A stretch of DNA of 45,574 nucleotides from Nocardia vinacea NBRC 16497 (GCF_000308835.1 NZ_BAGN01000052.1:1-45574); one strand, 5' to 3'. Counted from the stretch's first letter, positions 8,110 to 16,652 are shown. Notes: generated by a model not told the origin, from the sequence alone. Numbers and translations are program-made.

Positions 8110-9843
8110 ATGACCAAACAACCGGAATCGCAGTTCCTCGGACCCGAGCAACGCGCGACGGCATGGGAGCGCTTCGGCAAGGACCACTTCGACGTGGTCG
8201 TCGTCGGGGGCGGTGTGGTCGGCTCGGGTATCGCGCTCGACGCGGCCACGCGCGGTCTGAAAGTCGCACTGGTCGAGGCGCGTGATCTCGCTTCCGGCAC
8301 CTCCAGCCGGTCCTCGAAGATGTTCCACGGCGGACTGCGCTACCTGGAGCAACTGGAACTCGGGCTGGTGCGCGAGGCGCTGCGGGAACGTGAACTCGCA
8401 CTCGCCAGGCTCGCGCCGCATCTGGTGAAGCCGCTGCGCTTCCTCTACCCGCTGACCCGCCGCGGCTGGGAACGCCCGTATGTGGCCGCCGGACTGGTGC
8501 TCTACGACACCATGGGCGGCGCGAAATCCGTTCCCGGCCAACGTCATCTATCCCGACACGGCGCACTGCGGTTGGCGCCGGGTTTGCGGCCCGACTCGCT
8601 GATCGGCGGCGTCAGCTATTACGACACGGTCGTCGACGATGCCCGCCACACCATGACCGTCGCCCGCACGGCCGCGCACTACGGCGCGGTGATCCGCACC
8701 TCCACCCAGGTCGTCGGCTTTCTGCGCGAGGCGGACCGGGTCGTCGGGGTGAAGGTGCGCGACAGCGAGGACGGCCGCACCGGCGAAGTCCGTGCCCACG
8801 TGGTGATCAATGCGACCGGTGTGTGGACCGATGAGGTCCAGGCGCTTTCGCACAATCGGGGCCGCTTCCACGTACGTGCGTCCAAGGGGGTGCACATTGT
8901 GGTGCCGCGCGACCGCATAGTCAGCGATGCCGCGATCATCCTGCGCACCGCGACCTCGGTGCTGTTCGTCATCCCGTGGGGCGCGCACTGGATCATCGGC
9001 ACCACCGATACCGATTGGAAGCTGGACCTCGCCCATCCGGCGGCGACCAAGGCCGATATCGATTATCTGTTGGATCGGGTCAACCAGGTGCTGGTCACCC
9101 CGCTCACGCCCGCCGATATCGACGGTGTCTACGCGGGTCTGCGGCCTTTGCTTGCGGGAGAAAGCGATTCGACCTCCAAGCTGTCGCGCGAGCACGCGGT
9201 CGCCCGGGTCGCGCCGGGGTTGGTAGGCATCGCGGGTGGCAAATACACCACCTACCGGGTGATGGCCTATGACGCGGTCGACGAAGCGGCACAGGATATT
9301 CCGGCGCGTGTCTCACCGTCCATCACCGACAAGGTTCCGCTGCTCGGCGCCGACGGCTACTTCGCGCTGATCAATCAGACGGTGCAACTCGCCGAGGCCT
9401 ATGGCGTGCATCCGTACCGGATCAAGCACCTGCTCGATCGCTACGGCTCGCTCATCGACGAGGTCATGGCCATGGCCGACGGCAAACCCGAACTGCTGCA
9501 ACCAATTATGGATGCGCCGTCGTATCTGCAGGTGGAAGCGGTCTACGCGGCCGCCGCGGAAGGCGCGCTGCATCTGGACGACATTCTGGCCCGCCGGACC
9601 AGGATCTCCATCGAATACTCGCACCGCGGCGCGAACTGCGCCGAACAGGTGGCCAATCTGGTCGCGCCGATACTCGGTTGGGACGACGACGAAATCGACC
9701 GGGAGGTAAGCACTTACCAAGCACGCGTCGAGGCGGAGATCCGCTCCCAGACCCAGCCGGACGACCCCTCCGCCGATGCCCTGCGCATCGCGGCACCCGA
9801 ACCGCGCGCGGAGATCCTGGAACCGGTCCCGTTGGACAGCTGA
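8110..9843 (+). CDS. glpD: Aerobic glycerol-3-phosphate dehydrogenase
   Basis: 577 residues. GlpD oxidises sn-glycerol 3-phosphate to dihydroxyacetone phosphate with FAD and passes electrons to membrane quinones. FDVVVVGGGVVGSG (residues 27-40) is the FAD-binding Rossmann motif. SGTSSRSSKMFHGGLRYLE follows, as in GlpD/DAO-family enzymes, and GIAGGKYTTYRVMA is the late FAD/substrate motif. The C-terminal ~130 residues form the DAO_C helical domain. The ATG at 8110 has GGAGG at 8097-8101; upstream in-frame codons lack homology. The M. tuberculosis counterpart glpD2 is also next to lpdA, and here glpK and the aminotransferase are interposed. It ends 3 bases before the convergent sensor-kinase gene. 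Confidence 0.95.
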   Translation: MTKQPESQFLGPEQRATAWERFGKDHFDVVVVGGGVVGSGIALDAATRGLKVALVEARDLASGTSSRSSKMFHGGLRYLEQLELGLVREALRERELALARLAPHLVKPLRFLYPLTRRGWERPYVAAGLVLYDTMGGAKSVPGQRHLSRHGALRLAPGLRPDSLIGGVSYYDTVVDDARHTMTVARTAAHYGAVIRTSTQVVGFLREADRVVGVKVRDSEDGRTGEVRAHVVINATGVWTDEVQALSHNRGRFHVRASKGVHIVVPRDRIVSDAAIILRTATSVLFVIPWGAHWIIGTTDTDWKLDLAHPAATKADIDYLLDRVNQVLVTPLTPADIDGVYAGLRPLLAGESDSTSKLSREHAVARVAPGLVGIAGGKYTTYRVMAYDAVDEAAQDIPARVSPSITDKVPLLGADGYFALINQTVQLAEAYGVHPYRIKHLLDRYGSLIDEVMAMADGKPELLQPIMDAPSYLQVEAVYAAAAEGALHLDDILARRTRISIEYSHRGANCAEQVANLVAPILGWDDDEIDREVSTYQARVEAEIRSQTQPDDPSADALRIAAPEPRAEILEPVPLDS

Positions 9844-9846
9844 GAA

Positions 9847-11115
9847 CTAGACAGCCGGCGGCGGCAGCATAATCGAGGTGATCGTGCCGCCACCGGCGGC
9901 CGGTTCCATTGTCGCTGTGCCGCCGTGCAAATCGGCGATCCACGCCACCAGCGCCAGCCCGATTCCGCTGCCACGCCCGCCGCTCACCCCACGCGTGAAC
10001 GGACTGCTCGACAACTGCGGAGTCAAACCCGCCCCATGGTCACGCACGCTGATCCGGCCATCGGCCACATGCACCTCCACGGGCGCACCGCGATTGACCG
10101 CCCCGTGCGTGATCGCATTCTCGATCAGATTGCGCACCGCAAGGCTCAGCAGGTTCGGATCACCGGTCACCACACTGGGATTCGCCTGCAGCACAATATT
10201 TTCCTGCGGGAATTCCTCGACCACCGATTCGGTGAGCTGATCGAGCAGCAACTGCACTTTTTCCATGGTGGTGACGCCCGCCTGCATCCGCGCACGCGCC
10301 AACAATCCCGAGACGATTCGCTCCATCCGACTGCCCAATGCTCTGGCATCGACCAACGCCCGCTCGACCTCGTGCGGATTGCGGCGGCGCGGCGCGGTGA
10401 CCAAACCGAGAGTCGTGAGCGGCGTGCGCAATTCGTGGGCGGCATCCCCGAGAAACCGCTCCTGCTCTTCGAGCAGCACAATGGCCTGCCGCATGCTCCG
10501 GCCCGAGAGCAGATGTCCGGCCACCGCGGACAGCGCGACCAGCGTGAGCCCGCCGACGACGAGCCCCCAGATCAGCAGTGCCCGATCACGGTCGAACGCA
10601 CCGGGATTCGTGCCCGCGATGACCACCGCTTTGGTCTCGGACTCCTCCCAGGTGATCGGTGTCGCCGCGATACGGACCGGGCGGCCCGCACCGTCGTATC
10701 CGTCGCGGAAGACGGTCTCCCCGGCCAGATCGGCGTCATCGGCGAGTCCCGCGACGCCGTCGTCCTTGGGCAGCCAGGAGCGCAGATGCGCGAAATTCTC
10801 CTGCCACCTGCCATTCCCGGGCGCGCTGAGCACCACCACTGCGACTTCGCCGTTGGCCAGGGCGTCGTTCTCGAGCTGGCTCACGTCGATGGTTTCCTCG
10901 CCCTCGGGCAGGTTGACGGCGCGGAACAGTCCGCTCACCACCCGATCGAGGGAATCGTCGACCGCGGCCTCCCGCGAGCGGGCATCGATGGTCGCCGCGA
11001 CGATGCCGAGAATTATCAGACAGGTCGCGGTGATGGCGGTGATCAGTGCGGTGAGCAGCCAGCGGGTGCGGCGGAGGCGGGCCACGGCGGGGCGGGCATC
11101 CGCCGTGGAAATCAA
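9847..11115 (-). CDS. Two-component sensor histidine kinase
   Basis: 422 residues. TM helices are near 20-41 and 181-200 and enclose a ~140-residue extracytoplasmic sensor with no recognised domain. The HisKA H-box FLGDAAHELRTPL places the phospho-acceptor at His227. The N-box is AVRNLIENAITHG (Asn333 region), G1 is RDHGAGL, and G2 is GSGIGLALV. Only about 26 residues separate TM2 from the H-box, so there is no full HAMP domain, an unusual compact linker. The likely start is TTG at 11113-11115, which overlaps the response-regulator stop as TTGA, giving a 4-nt overlap and translational coupling; I see no alternative ATG before TM1. The signal sensed is unknown. Confidence 0.88.
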   Translation of the reverse strand: MISTADARPAVARLRRTRWLLTALITAITATCLIILGIVAATIDARSREAAVDDSLDRVVSGLFRAVNLPEGEETIDVSQLENDALANGEVAVVVLSAPGNGRWQENFAHLRSWLPKDDGVAGLADDADLAGETVFRDGYDGAGRPVRIAATPITWEESETKAVVIAGTNPGAFDRDRALLIWGLVVGGLTLVALSAVAGHLLSGRSMRQAIVLLEEQERFLGDAAHELRTPLTTLGLVTAPRRRNPHEVERALVDARALGSRMERIVSGLLARARMQAGVTTMEKVQLLLDQLTESVVEEFPQENIVLQANPSVVTGDPNLLSLAVRNLIENAITHGAVNRGAPVEVHVADGRISVRDHGAGLTPQLSSSPFTRGVSGGRGSGIGLALVAWIADLHGGTATMEPAAGGGTITSIMLPPPAV

Positions 11116-11786
11116 GGTGCGAATGAGTCACTTCCGATCATGAAACCGGTACCGCGCACGGTCTCGATCACCGGTGGCGCGCCGAGTTTGCGCCGCAACT
11201 GCGCTATGACGGCGTCGACGACATTCGATGCGGGTTCGGCCATTTCGTCCCAGCAGCATTCGATGAGTTCCGAACGCGATACGACGCTGCCCGCGCGGGT
11301 GGCGAGCAGTTCGAGTACGGCGAATTCCTTCGGAGTCAGCGAGCGCAGTATGCCCGCGCGCTGCACCCGGCGACGCGGCAGGTCGATATCGATATCGCCG
11401 AGCACGATCCGGGCCGGCGCCGGATGTTCGCGCCGCCGCGACAGTGCGCGCACCCGTGCGGCGAGTTCCGGCAGTGCGAACGGTTTGACCAGGTAGTCGT
11501 CGGCGCCGTGCTCGAATCCGGCTATGCGATCGGCCAATGCGTCGCGGGCGGTGAGAATCAGGACCGGGACCCGTTGACCCCGCGCGCGGTGCGCCGCGAC
11601 CAACTGCAGACCGTCGCCGTCGGGCAGGCCGCGATCCACGACGAGCACGTCGTAGCCGTTGACGGAGATCTTGAAATCGGCATCCGCGAGGTTGGGGGCG
11701 AGGTCCACCGCGAAACCGGCCGAGCGCAGTCCCGCGGCGACTTCCATGCCGAGACCTTCGTCGTCCTCGATCACCAGCACTCGCAC
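11112..11786 (-). CDS. OmpR/PhoB-family response regulator
   Basis: 224 residues. The receiver domain (1-~115) has the acidic pair Asp8/Asp9, phospho-acceptor Asp51 in LVVDRGLPDGDG, Thr79 and Lys101 (YLVKPF). The C-terminal winged helix (~130-220) has the LTPKEFAVLELLA start and VVDAVIAQLRRKLG recognition helix of OmpR-type DNA-binding domains. It is the cognate partner of the overlapping kinase. The GTG start at 11786 has TATTCT 8 bases upstream, predicting a leaderless mRNA. Two direct CTGGTG repeats 12 bp apart (11814 and 11826) lie where the -35 would be and are candidates for autoregulation. Confidence 0.93.
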   Translation of the reverse strand: MRVLVIEDDEGLGMEVAAGLRSAGFAVDLAPNLADADFKISVNGYDVLVVDRGLPDGDGLQLVAAHRARGQRVPVLILTARDALADRIAGFEHGADDYLVKPFALPELAARVRALSRRREHPAPARIVLGDIDIDLPRRRVQRAGILRSLTPKEFAVLELLATRAGSVVSRSELIECCWDEMAEPASNVVDAVIAQLRRKLGAPPVIETVRGTGFMIGSDSFAP

Positions 11787-11794
11787 GAGGTCAG

Positions 11795-11800
11795 AGAATA
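11795..11800 (-). promoter_or_regulatory. Candidate -10 element (TATTCT) of the two-component operon
   Basis: TATTCT on the minus strand, 8 nt before the GTG of the response regulator; a good TANNNT match giving a near-leaderless transcript. Confidence 0.5.
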
Positions 11801-11840
11801 AGGTATTTCACACCTGGTGCGCAGACTGGTGTCCGAGTAC

Positions 11841-12062
11841 TCAGTAGGTGTAGAGATCCCAGCCGTCGGCGACCTCGCGGCACTCCCACTGGGTGCCACC
11901 GGTCTTCGGGGAGTTACCGTCTGCGGCGCAGGCGTCGTAGGTCGCGTAGTTGCCGATAAACGGGGTGTGCATCGGGGTGGGCGCGGCCGAGGCGACTCCG
12001 GTGCCCGCGGCGACGGCGCCGAGGACGAACATTCCGGCAGCGATCGTGGAGCGGATCTTCAT
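11841..12062 (-). CDS. Tiny secreted protein of unknown function
   Basis: 73 residues. It has a clear Sec signal peptide ([20 protein letters not shown]..., likely cleavage after GVASA), leaving a mature peptide of about 45 residues. Two cysteines (DACAADG and WECREV) probably form one disulfide around an aromatic-rich core ending YTY. Upstream GAGAGGAAAAACC provides a ribosome binding site for the ATG. Similar small exported proteins with a G-x-W-x-C pattern occur in Nocardia and relatives, but I know no function. It lies just before the two-component operon and is transcribed in the same direction, so it could be a target or sensed partner of that system; this is only a proximity argument. 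Confidence 0.75.
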   Translation of the reverse strand: MKIRSTIAAGMFVLGAVAAGTGVASAAPTPMHTPFIGNYATYDACAADGNSPKTGGTQWECREVADGWDLYTY

Positions 12063-12155
12063 GGTTTTTCCTCTCGTTCGCGCGGGTTGTTCCCGCGTTG
12101 GGACAAGAAAACCAAGGCGTCCGTGAGAATTTCGTGATGACGCTGAAACCGCTGT

Positions 12156-12803
12156 TCAGTGCTCCTTTTTCGGAGTTTCGACATGGGTGGCCCAGGCCAT
12201 GAGCGATCGAACGTAGCGCATTACCAGTTCATCCGGGTACCGCTGTGGGTCGGCCAGATGCAGCCGAGCCAGTTCCTCCAATGCCGCGAGCATGATTCGC
12301 TCGGTCGCGCCATCCGGATCGACCGTGACCCCGGCATGGCGGGACAGATGCCGCGCGCCGATCGCCCGCGCATAGGACCGGCCGAGCTCGAGCCGGTCGC
12401 GCAGATCCGGCGGTCCGCCGTCGGGTGGGCTGAGGATGATCCGCCAACTCGTCGGCGTGGCATGCAGATAGGCGAGAATACTGCGGCCGATCCGATCGGG
12501 GTCGTCATCGGTGTCGGACCAGTCGAGGGTGCCGATACCGGCCAGTGCGATTGCGGATTCGCGATCCACCAGCGCGGTCATCAGCCCGGACAGATCGGTG
12601 AACTGCTGATACACCAGTGCCCGTGCGACCTCGCCCTCGCGCGCGACCCGATCGATACTCACCGCACCGAAGCCGTCGACGGCGACGATGTCGCGCGCCA
12701 CATCGAGTAGCTGTGCGCGCCGCTCGGCCGCGGACATGCGGCGCTTGGGCGTGGGACAGGGCTTCGCAGTGGGCTGCTCGGACCTCGAGCGCTCCGTGGT
12801 CAC
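12156..12803 (-). CDS. TetR-family transcriptional regulator
   Basis: 215 residues. The N-terminal HTH spans about 24-75 (RRAQLLDVARDIVAVDGFGAVSIDRVAREG...ALVYQQF), a TetR DNA-binding domain. The C-terminal ligand domain is helical and diverged. The GTG start at 12803 overlaps the TGA of the upstream oxidoreductase as GTGA (4 nt), so the two are one operon and translationally coupled. An earlier start in the same frame would run far into the oxidoreductase gene and is rejected. The palindrome before that operon (14176-14200) is the natural candidate operator, so the regulator probably controls its own operon. Confidence 0.88.
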   Translation of the reverse strand: MTTERSRSEQPTAKPCPTPKRRMSAAERRAQLLDVARDIVAVDGFGAVSIDRVAREGEVARALVYQQFTDLSGLMTALVDRESAIALAGIGTLDWSDTDDDPDRIGRSILAYLHATPTSWRIILSPPDGGPPDLRDRLELGRSYARAIGARHLSRHAGVTVDPDGATERIMLAALEELARLHLADPQRYPDELVMRYVRSLMAWATHVETPKKEH

Positions 12804-14161
12804 GGCAACGACGGTAGCGCAAGCAATAGCTCCACCGCCTTGGCAGCGCTCTGCACCGCGCTCTCCATGGTGGCCGACCAGTCGGTCGCGGTCCAATCGC
12901 CCGCTAGCACAAGCGTGGGCACCGAGGTGCGCTGATTCGGGCGCAGGCCGTGCGTGCCGAGCACCTGGGAGAAGGTCGCCTTCGGCATCCGAACGACGTG
13001 TCCCTGAACGACTTTCGCGTCTACAGCGGCCGGGTAGTAGCGGCGCAGCAGGCGCATCTGTTCGTCGATGATCTGCTCGTTGGTCTTGTGGATCTGCTCG
13101 TACGCGCCGCTGGTGGTCAGGCAATACAGCCAGGCCTGGTCGGTGCTTCGCCCGGTCATCAACTGCCGGTCGAAGACCTCGTCGATGACGCCGGTGCCGC
13201 CGATCAGCGCCTCGAATTCGGCCTCGGTGCCGAGCGGGCGGTCCAGGTACAGGTTGGTGCTGACGATCGGTGTGTAACCCAATTTATCTGCGGCGGCGTA
13301 GATTTCGGAGTGCTCGGGCAGGTCGTCGAGCAGACCGCCAATATTCGAATTCGGTACCGCGCAGACAACGGCATCGGCCGGGACAACCGAACCGTCGGCG
13401 AGCACCACCTCGGTCACCGCGCCGTTCTCGATATTGATCCGACGAGCCACCGCGCGGTGGCGGACCTCGACACCGTATTTCTCGAAAACCCTTTGGGCCC
13501 CGGTGATATAGAGCGTATCGAGGTCGGTGGTCGGGTAGCCGATGGTGACCGCTTTGCGGTGTTTGATCCCGAGCCGGATGCCGGTGGCCATCAAATCGGC
13601 GAGGATCTTGGCCGATTCCTGCTGCACCGGTTCGGCCGCGAGACCGAGAGCGAGCCAGTCCCACAACGCTTCTCGCGCCGGAGCGGGCATACCGACCCGG
13701 TTGAACCACTGTTCGGTGGTGAGGTCTGCGAGATCGGCGGGTTGGTGCAGACACTGCCAGCCCAATCGCGCCGTGGCACGGGCCGCGCGCAGCCGATCGA
13801 GCAGGCTCGCGTCGGGATGCGCGCCGAACAAAGTGCGCCAAGCGCCGAAGCCCTTGGTCGACATGGAGGCACTGCGCCCGTCCGGCCAGCGCAGCGTCGC
13901 GCACTGCGGGAAAGCGACGTATTGCCGGGTGCCGACACTGGTCAGGTAGCGGAACAGATGGTCGTAACCGCTGGCGATCACATGCTGGCCGTTATCGGGA
14001 AGGTCATCGGCCGCTTCGACTTTCATCGCATGCGTCCGGCCGCCTAGTCGACCGCGGCGTTCCAGCAGGGTGACCTGCTTACCCGCCTCGGCCAACCAGA
14101 CCGCGGACGCGAGCCCGGCCAGTCCCCCCCCGATGACCACGTACCGCCGCGGATCGTTCAC
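12800..14161 (-). CDS. FAD-dependent amine oxidase/desaturase-type oxidoreductase, HpnE-like
   Basis: 453 residues. The N-terminal YVVIGGGLAGLASAVWLAEAG plus LLERRGRLGGRTH form the FAD-binding motif of the amine-oxidase/phytoene-desaturase superfamily. DNGQHVIASGYDHLFRYL (near residues 56-73) and the C-terminal VLAGDWTATDWSATMESAV are typical of the squalene-associated HpnE (hydroxysqualene dehydroxylase) branch. HpnE normally works with HpnC and HpnD prenyl synthases in hopanoid or squalene formation; neither is in this window, so an alternative isoprenoid substrate is possible. It starts at GTG 14161 with GGGAG just upstream and is followed by the overlapping TetR gene. Family is well supported, substrate is not. 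Confidence 0.8.
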   Translation of the reverse strand: MNDPRRYVVIGGGLAGLASAVWLAEAGKQVTLLERRGRLGGRTHAMKVEAADDLPDNGQHVIASGYDHLFRYLTSVGTRQYVAFPQCATLRWPDGRSASMSTKGFGAWRTLFGAHPDASLLDRLRAARATARLGWQCLHQPADLADLTTEQWFNRVGMPAPAREALWDWLALGLAAEPVQQESAKILADLMATGIRLGIKHRKAVTIGYPTTDLDTLYITGAQRVFEKYGVEVRHRAVARRINIENGAVTEVVLADGSVVPADAVVCAVPNSNIGGLLDDLPEHSEIYAAADKLGYTPIVSTNLYLDRPLGTEAEFEALIGGTGVIDEVFDRQLMTGRSTDQAWLYCLTTSGAYEQIHKTNEQIIDEQMRLLRRYYPAAVDAKVVQGHVVRMPKATFSQVLGTHGLRPNQRTSVPTLVLAGDWTATDWSATMESAVQSAAKAVELLLALPSLP

Positions 14162-14173
14162 CTTGCACTCCCT

Positions 14174-14200
14174 ATATTAACTTGCATTCTGCAAGTTAAT
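14174..14200 (-). promoter_or_regulatory. Perfect 25-bp TetR-type operator overlapping a candidate promoter
   Basis: ATTAACTTGCA, spacer TTC, then TGCAAGTTAAT: 11-bp perfect arms at 14176-14186 and 14190-14200. It ends 15 bases before the GTG of the HpnE-like gene. A -10-like TAATAT (minus strand 14174-14179) overlaps the proximal arm. The site is far more AT-rich than its surroundings. Geometry and position fit a TetR-family repressor site controlling the oxidoreductase-TetR operon. Confidence 0.72.
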
Positions 14201-14217
14201 CGGGAGTGCTTGGGCCG

Positions 14218-15063
14218 TCAAGGGTTTGGTCGAACGCCGATCTGCTCCATGGCATAGAATTCGATCGAACTGTGCGCGGAGAACACCGTGACCTCGTCGC
14301 CGTGGTCCCGCACCAGTTCGCGCAGCCGCCGCTGATTCTCGATGCGGGCGGCGGGAAGTGTCTGCACATTCTTCTCGAACATGGCTGTTCCGAGCGGTTG
14401 TCGCGGACGAACCGGGTCGAGGACACCGGGATGGTAGTAGGAGTCGCCCGCGGACAGCAGCCAGCCGTTCCCGGTATCGACGGCGACGCCCGCATGGCCG
14501 CGGGTATGCCCGGCGAGCGGGATGATCAGGATTTCCGGTGGCAGACCGGTCAATTCGCGCACCGCGTCGAATCCGAACCAGCTGTCACCGGTATCCGCGT
14601 ACGATTCCCAGCGCGGACCGTGGCGGAACTGAGGTTCCTTGTAGCGCAAGCGTTCTTCGCGCGTATGCCCGCCCTGTAGGGCACGCAGTTCCTCGGCGTA
14701 TACGTGCACCCGCGCGTGCGGGAAGTCGGCGAGGCCGCCCGCATGGTCGAGGTCGAGATGGGTGAGGACGATGTCGCGCACATCCTCGCGTCGGTAACCC
14801 AGCGCCTCGATCTGGCGCACCGCGGTCTGTGCGAGATCGAGGACCGGATTGGTGAGCCGGAGGAAGCGACGGCCGAGCCATTCCTCGGGTCGATGCACCG
14901 CCTGCTCGCCGATGCCGGTCTCCACCAGGACGAGTCCGGAGTCGAGTTCGAGGAGCAGACAGTGGCAGACCATCTCGGCGCGGCCGAAGATGCTGCCGGT
15001 GCCGTCGAGGAGTCGGCCGCCGAGTGGGCGCATCGTGCCGCAATCGAGGTGGTGCACGCGCAT
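14218..15063 (-). CDS. Metallo-beta-lactamase-fold hydrolase (lactonase-like)
   Basis: 281 residues. THLDLDHAGG (His102, Asp104, Asp106, His107) is the HxDxDH metal motif of MBL-fold hydrolases. Later ligands are in PLAGHTRGHAG and LLSAGDSYYHPG, completing a two-metal site. The layout resembles AHL-lactonase/quorum-quenching and related cytoplasmic hydrolases; the actual substrate is not deducible. There is no signal peptide, so it is not a secreted beta-lactamase. Its ATG at 15063 shares one base with the TetR stop (TGATG), indicating tight coupling, and the TetR protein probably represses the pair. Confidence 0.85.
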   Translation of the reverse strand: MRVHHLDCGTMRPLGGRLLDGTGSIFGRAEMVCHCLLLELDSGLVLVETGIGEQAVHRPEEWLGRRFLRLTNPVLDLAQTAVRQIEALGYRREDVRDIVLTHLDLDHAGGLADFPHARVHVYAEELRALQGGHTREERLRYKEPQFRHGPRWESYADTGDSWFGFDAVRELTGLPPEILIIPLAGHTRGHAGVAVDTGNGWLLSAGDSYYHPGVLDPVRPRQPLGTAMFEKNVQTLPAARIENQRRLRELVRDHGDEVTVFSAHSSIEFYAMEQIGVRPNP

Positions 15064-15629
15064 CAGGAGAGCTCCCGTTCGAAGGTGGTACGCAGGTGGG
15101 CGGCGACCGCGCGCAGCGGCGCGACATCGCGTTTGGTCTTGGCGAGCATCAGGGCACCCTCGATCGTGGCGAGGGTGACAGTCGAAAGTTCGTTGGCGCG
15201 CTCCTGGTCGATTCCCTTGTCCCGCAGGTACTTTTCGATCGACTCCCGCCAGGATTCGAAACCGGTGACGCAGGCCTGCCTGATCGTTTCGCTCTCGCGC
15301 CCCGCGTCGAGTGCGATGGTCGCGATGGGGCAGCCGCGTTCGAAATCGGAATCGACGAGCAGTGCGGTGAGGACGTCGAAGGCGGTGGCGATATCGCCAC
15401 CGTCGGCGAGGATGGCGTCCAGTTGGTCGCGCAGTTGGCTGCTCGATTGGGTGAGGGCCTCGGCGGCGAGTTGTTCCTTGCCGCCGGGGAAGTGGAAGTA
15501 GAGCGAGCCCTTGGGTGCGCCGCCCGCGCTGACGAGTTGATTAAGGCCGGTGGCGTGATAGCCCTGGGTGTGGAAGAGGTCGGCCGCGGCGTCGATGAAG
15601 CGTTGGCGAGAGTCGGTGCGAGGTGCCAC
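15063..15629 (-). CDS. TetR-family regulator (LmrA/YxaF-like subgroup)
   Basis: 188 residues. The N-terminal HTH has FIDAAADLFHTQGYHATGLNQLVSAGGAPKGSLYFHFPGGKEQLA, typical of the LmrA/YxaF group, whose members often repress an adjacent enzyme or efflux gene. The C-terminal part includes FERGCPIATIALD, also characteristic of this subgroup. It starts at GTG 15629 with TACCGT six bases upstream. It is followed by the overlapping MBL-hydrolase gene. A GACCGGTC palindrome overlaps the position of the -35 element, suggesting autorepression. Confidence 0.88.
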   Translation of the reverse strand: MAPRTDSRQRFIDAAADLFHTQGYHATGLNQLVSAGGAPKGSLYFHFPGGKEQLAAEALTQSSSQLRDQLDAILADGGDIATAFDVLTALLVDSDFERGCPIATIALDAGRESETIRQACVTGFESWRESIEKYLRDKGIDQERANELSTVTLATIEGALMLAKTKRDVAPLRAVAAHLRTTFERELS

Positions 15630-15635
15630 GCCCTC

Positions 15636-15664
15636 ACGGTACGTGAACTATGACGACCGGTCTA
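15636..15664 (-). promoter_or_regulatory. Promoter and candidate operator of the TetR/MBL pair
   Basis: On the minus strand TACCGT (15636-15641) is 6 nt before the GTG, and TAGACC (15659-15664) is a -35-like hexamer 17 bp further up. GACCGGTC (15655-15662) is a perfect palindrome covering that -35, a common operator core for this TetR subgroup. Confidence 0.45.
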
Positions 15665-15821
15665 GTTAGTTCGGAAAACCGGCGAATATTCGAGGTGGAT
15701 GGTGGTGGATTCGGGACGCCTGGGTCGGCAGTGGTGGAAAGAGCGTGCAGGAGTGGATAACTGAAGACCGCCGTGGCGGTGAGGGCGAGGAGGGCGGCGA
15801 GTAGTCGGCTGACTATCGCGG

Positions 15822-16628
15822 TCAGGTGGGTTCTGGCTGGCAGCGTGGGCAGAAGTAGATGCCGCGTTCGCGCTGGGTAATGCGGTCGGACTGGGGGTTT
15901 CGGGCCGTTCGGCCGGGTTGGGGTTCGGTCTCGCCGAGTAGATGGACGACCATGCGGGTGCCGCAGCGCTGGCACGGGCGTCGGGCGCGGCCGTAGGCGA
16001 GTGGCCGCCACGGTGGTTCGGTGGCGGCCTTGGTGAGTACGCGATGCGCCTCGTGCACGAGGGCGAGCAGGTCGGGGACGTCGCAGATAGGTGTGGCCGG
16101 GTGGACGCGGCGCAGGAAGCAGATTTCGCTGCGGAAGATATTGCCGATACCGGCCAGGTTGCGCTGGTCGAGTAGGGCGAGGCCGATCGGTTGGGCCGGA
16201 TGCCGTGCCAGCCGTCGCACCGCCTCGGTCACATCCCAGTTGGCGCCGAGCAGGTCCGGTCCGAGATGGTCGGTGGCGGTGTGCTCGTCCGCGCGCCGCA
16301 GCACCTCGACGGTGCCGAGCGAAAAGCCCACGGCCTCGGTGTCATCGGTGCCGAGCACCAGCCGGGCGGTCACCGGCGGCCGCGTCCACCGTTCACCGGC
16401 GCAGTAGGTCCGCCATTCGCCCTCCATCTTCAGATGCGTGTGGACGCTGACCTCGTCGGTTCGGACGAACAGATGCTTGCCATAGCTGGCGACCCCCTCG
16501 ACCCGCTGCCCCACCAGATCGACCGTGGCATAGCGCGGCACCCGGAAATCGCTGCGGATCAGCGTTTTCCCCTCCAGCGCGAGCCGCAGTCTGGCCGCCG
16601 TCAGGAATACGGTGTCGCCTTCAGGCAT
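15822..16628 (-). CDS. nei: Fpg/Nei-family DNA glycosylase (endonuclease VIII-like)
   Basis: 268 residues. The MPEGDTV N-terminus gives the catalytic Pro2 (after Met removal) and Glu3 of Nei-type bifunctional glycosylase/AP lyases, which excise oxidised pyrimidines. Lys51 in ASYGKHLF is the conserved beta-hairpin lysine. The H2TH region has 'LLDQRNLAGIGNIFRSEICF'. The C-terminal zinc finger has CQRCG and FCPRCQ pairs. The gene is next to lhr as in mycobacteria (Rv3297-Rv3296), and both are on the minus strand. TATGGT six bases before the ATG predicts a leaderless mRNA. The 192 bases downstream (15630-15821) hold only the TetR promoter and no gene I can support. Confidence 0.93.
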   Translation of the reverse strand: MPEGDTVFLTAARLRLALEGKTLIRSDFRVPRYATVDLVGQRVEGVASYGKHLFVRTDEVSVHTHLKMEGEWRTYCAGERWTRPPVTARLVLGTDDTEAVGFSLGTVEVLRRADEHTATDHLGPDLLGANWDVTEAVRRLARHPAQPIGLALLDQRNLAGIGNIFRSEICFLRRVHPATPICDVPDLLALVHEAHRVLTKAATEPPWRPLAYGRARRPCQRCGTRMVVHLLGETEPQPGRTARNPQSDRITQRERGIYFCPRCQPEPT

Positions 16629-16634
16629 GGCTCG

Positions 16635-16640
16635 ACCATA
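16635..16640 (-). promoter_or_regulatory. Candidate -10 element (TATGGT) of nei
   Basis: TATGGT on the minus strand, 6 nt before the nei ATG. It lies at the edge of the repeat array, so the array forms the upstream promoter region of nei. Confidence 0.45.
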
Positions 16641-16652
16641 GGTGCGGAGTGC

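Noticed and set aside
9925..11496. Long plus-strand frame opposite the sensor kinase
   Set aside because: The minus strand encodes intact H, N, G1 and G2 boxes; the plus frame is rich in Arg/Gln/His with no motif.
14218..15063. Beta-lactamase
   Set aside because: MBL metal motif is present but there is no signal peptide and the overall pattern fits lactonase-like cytoplasmic hydrolases.
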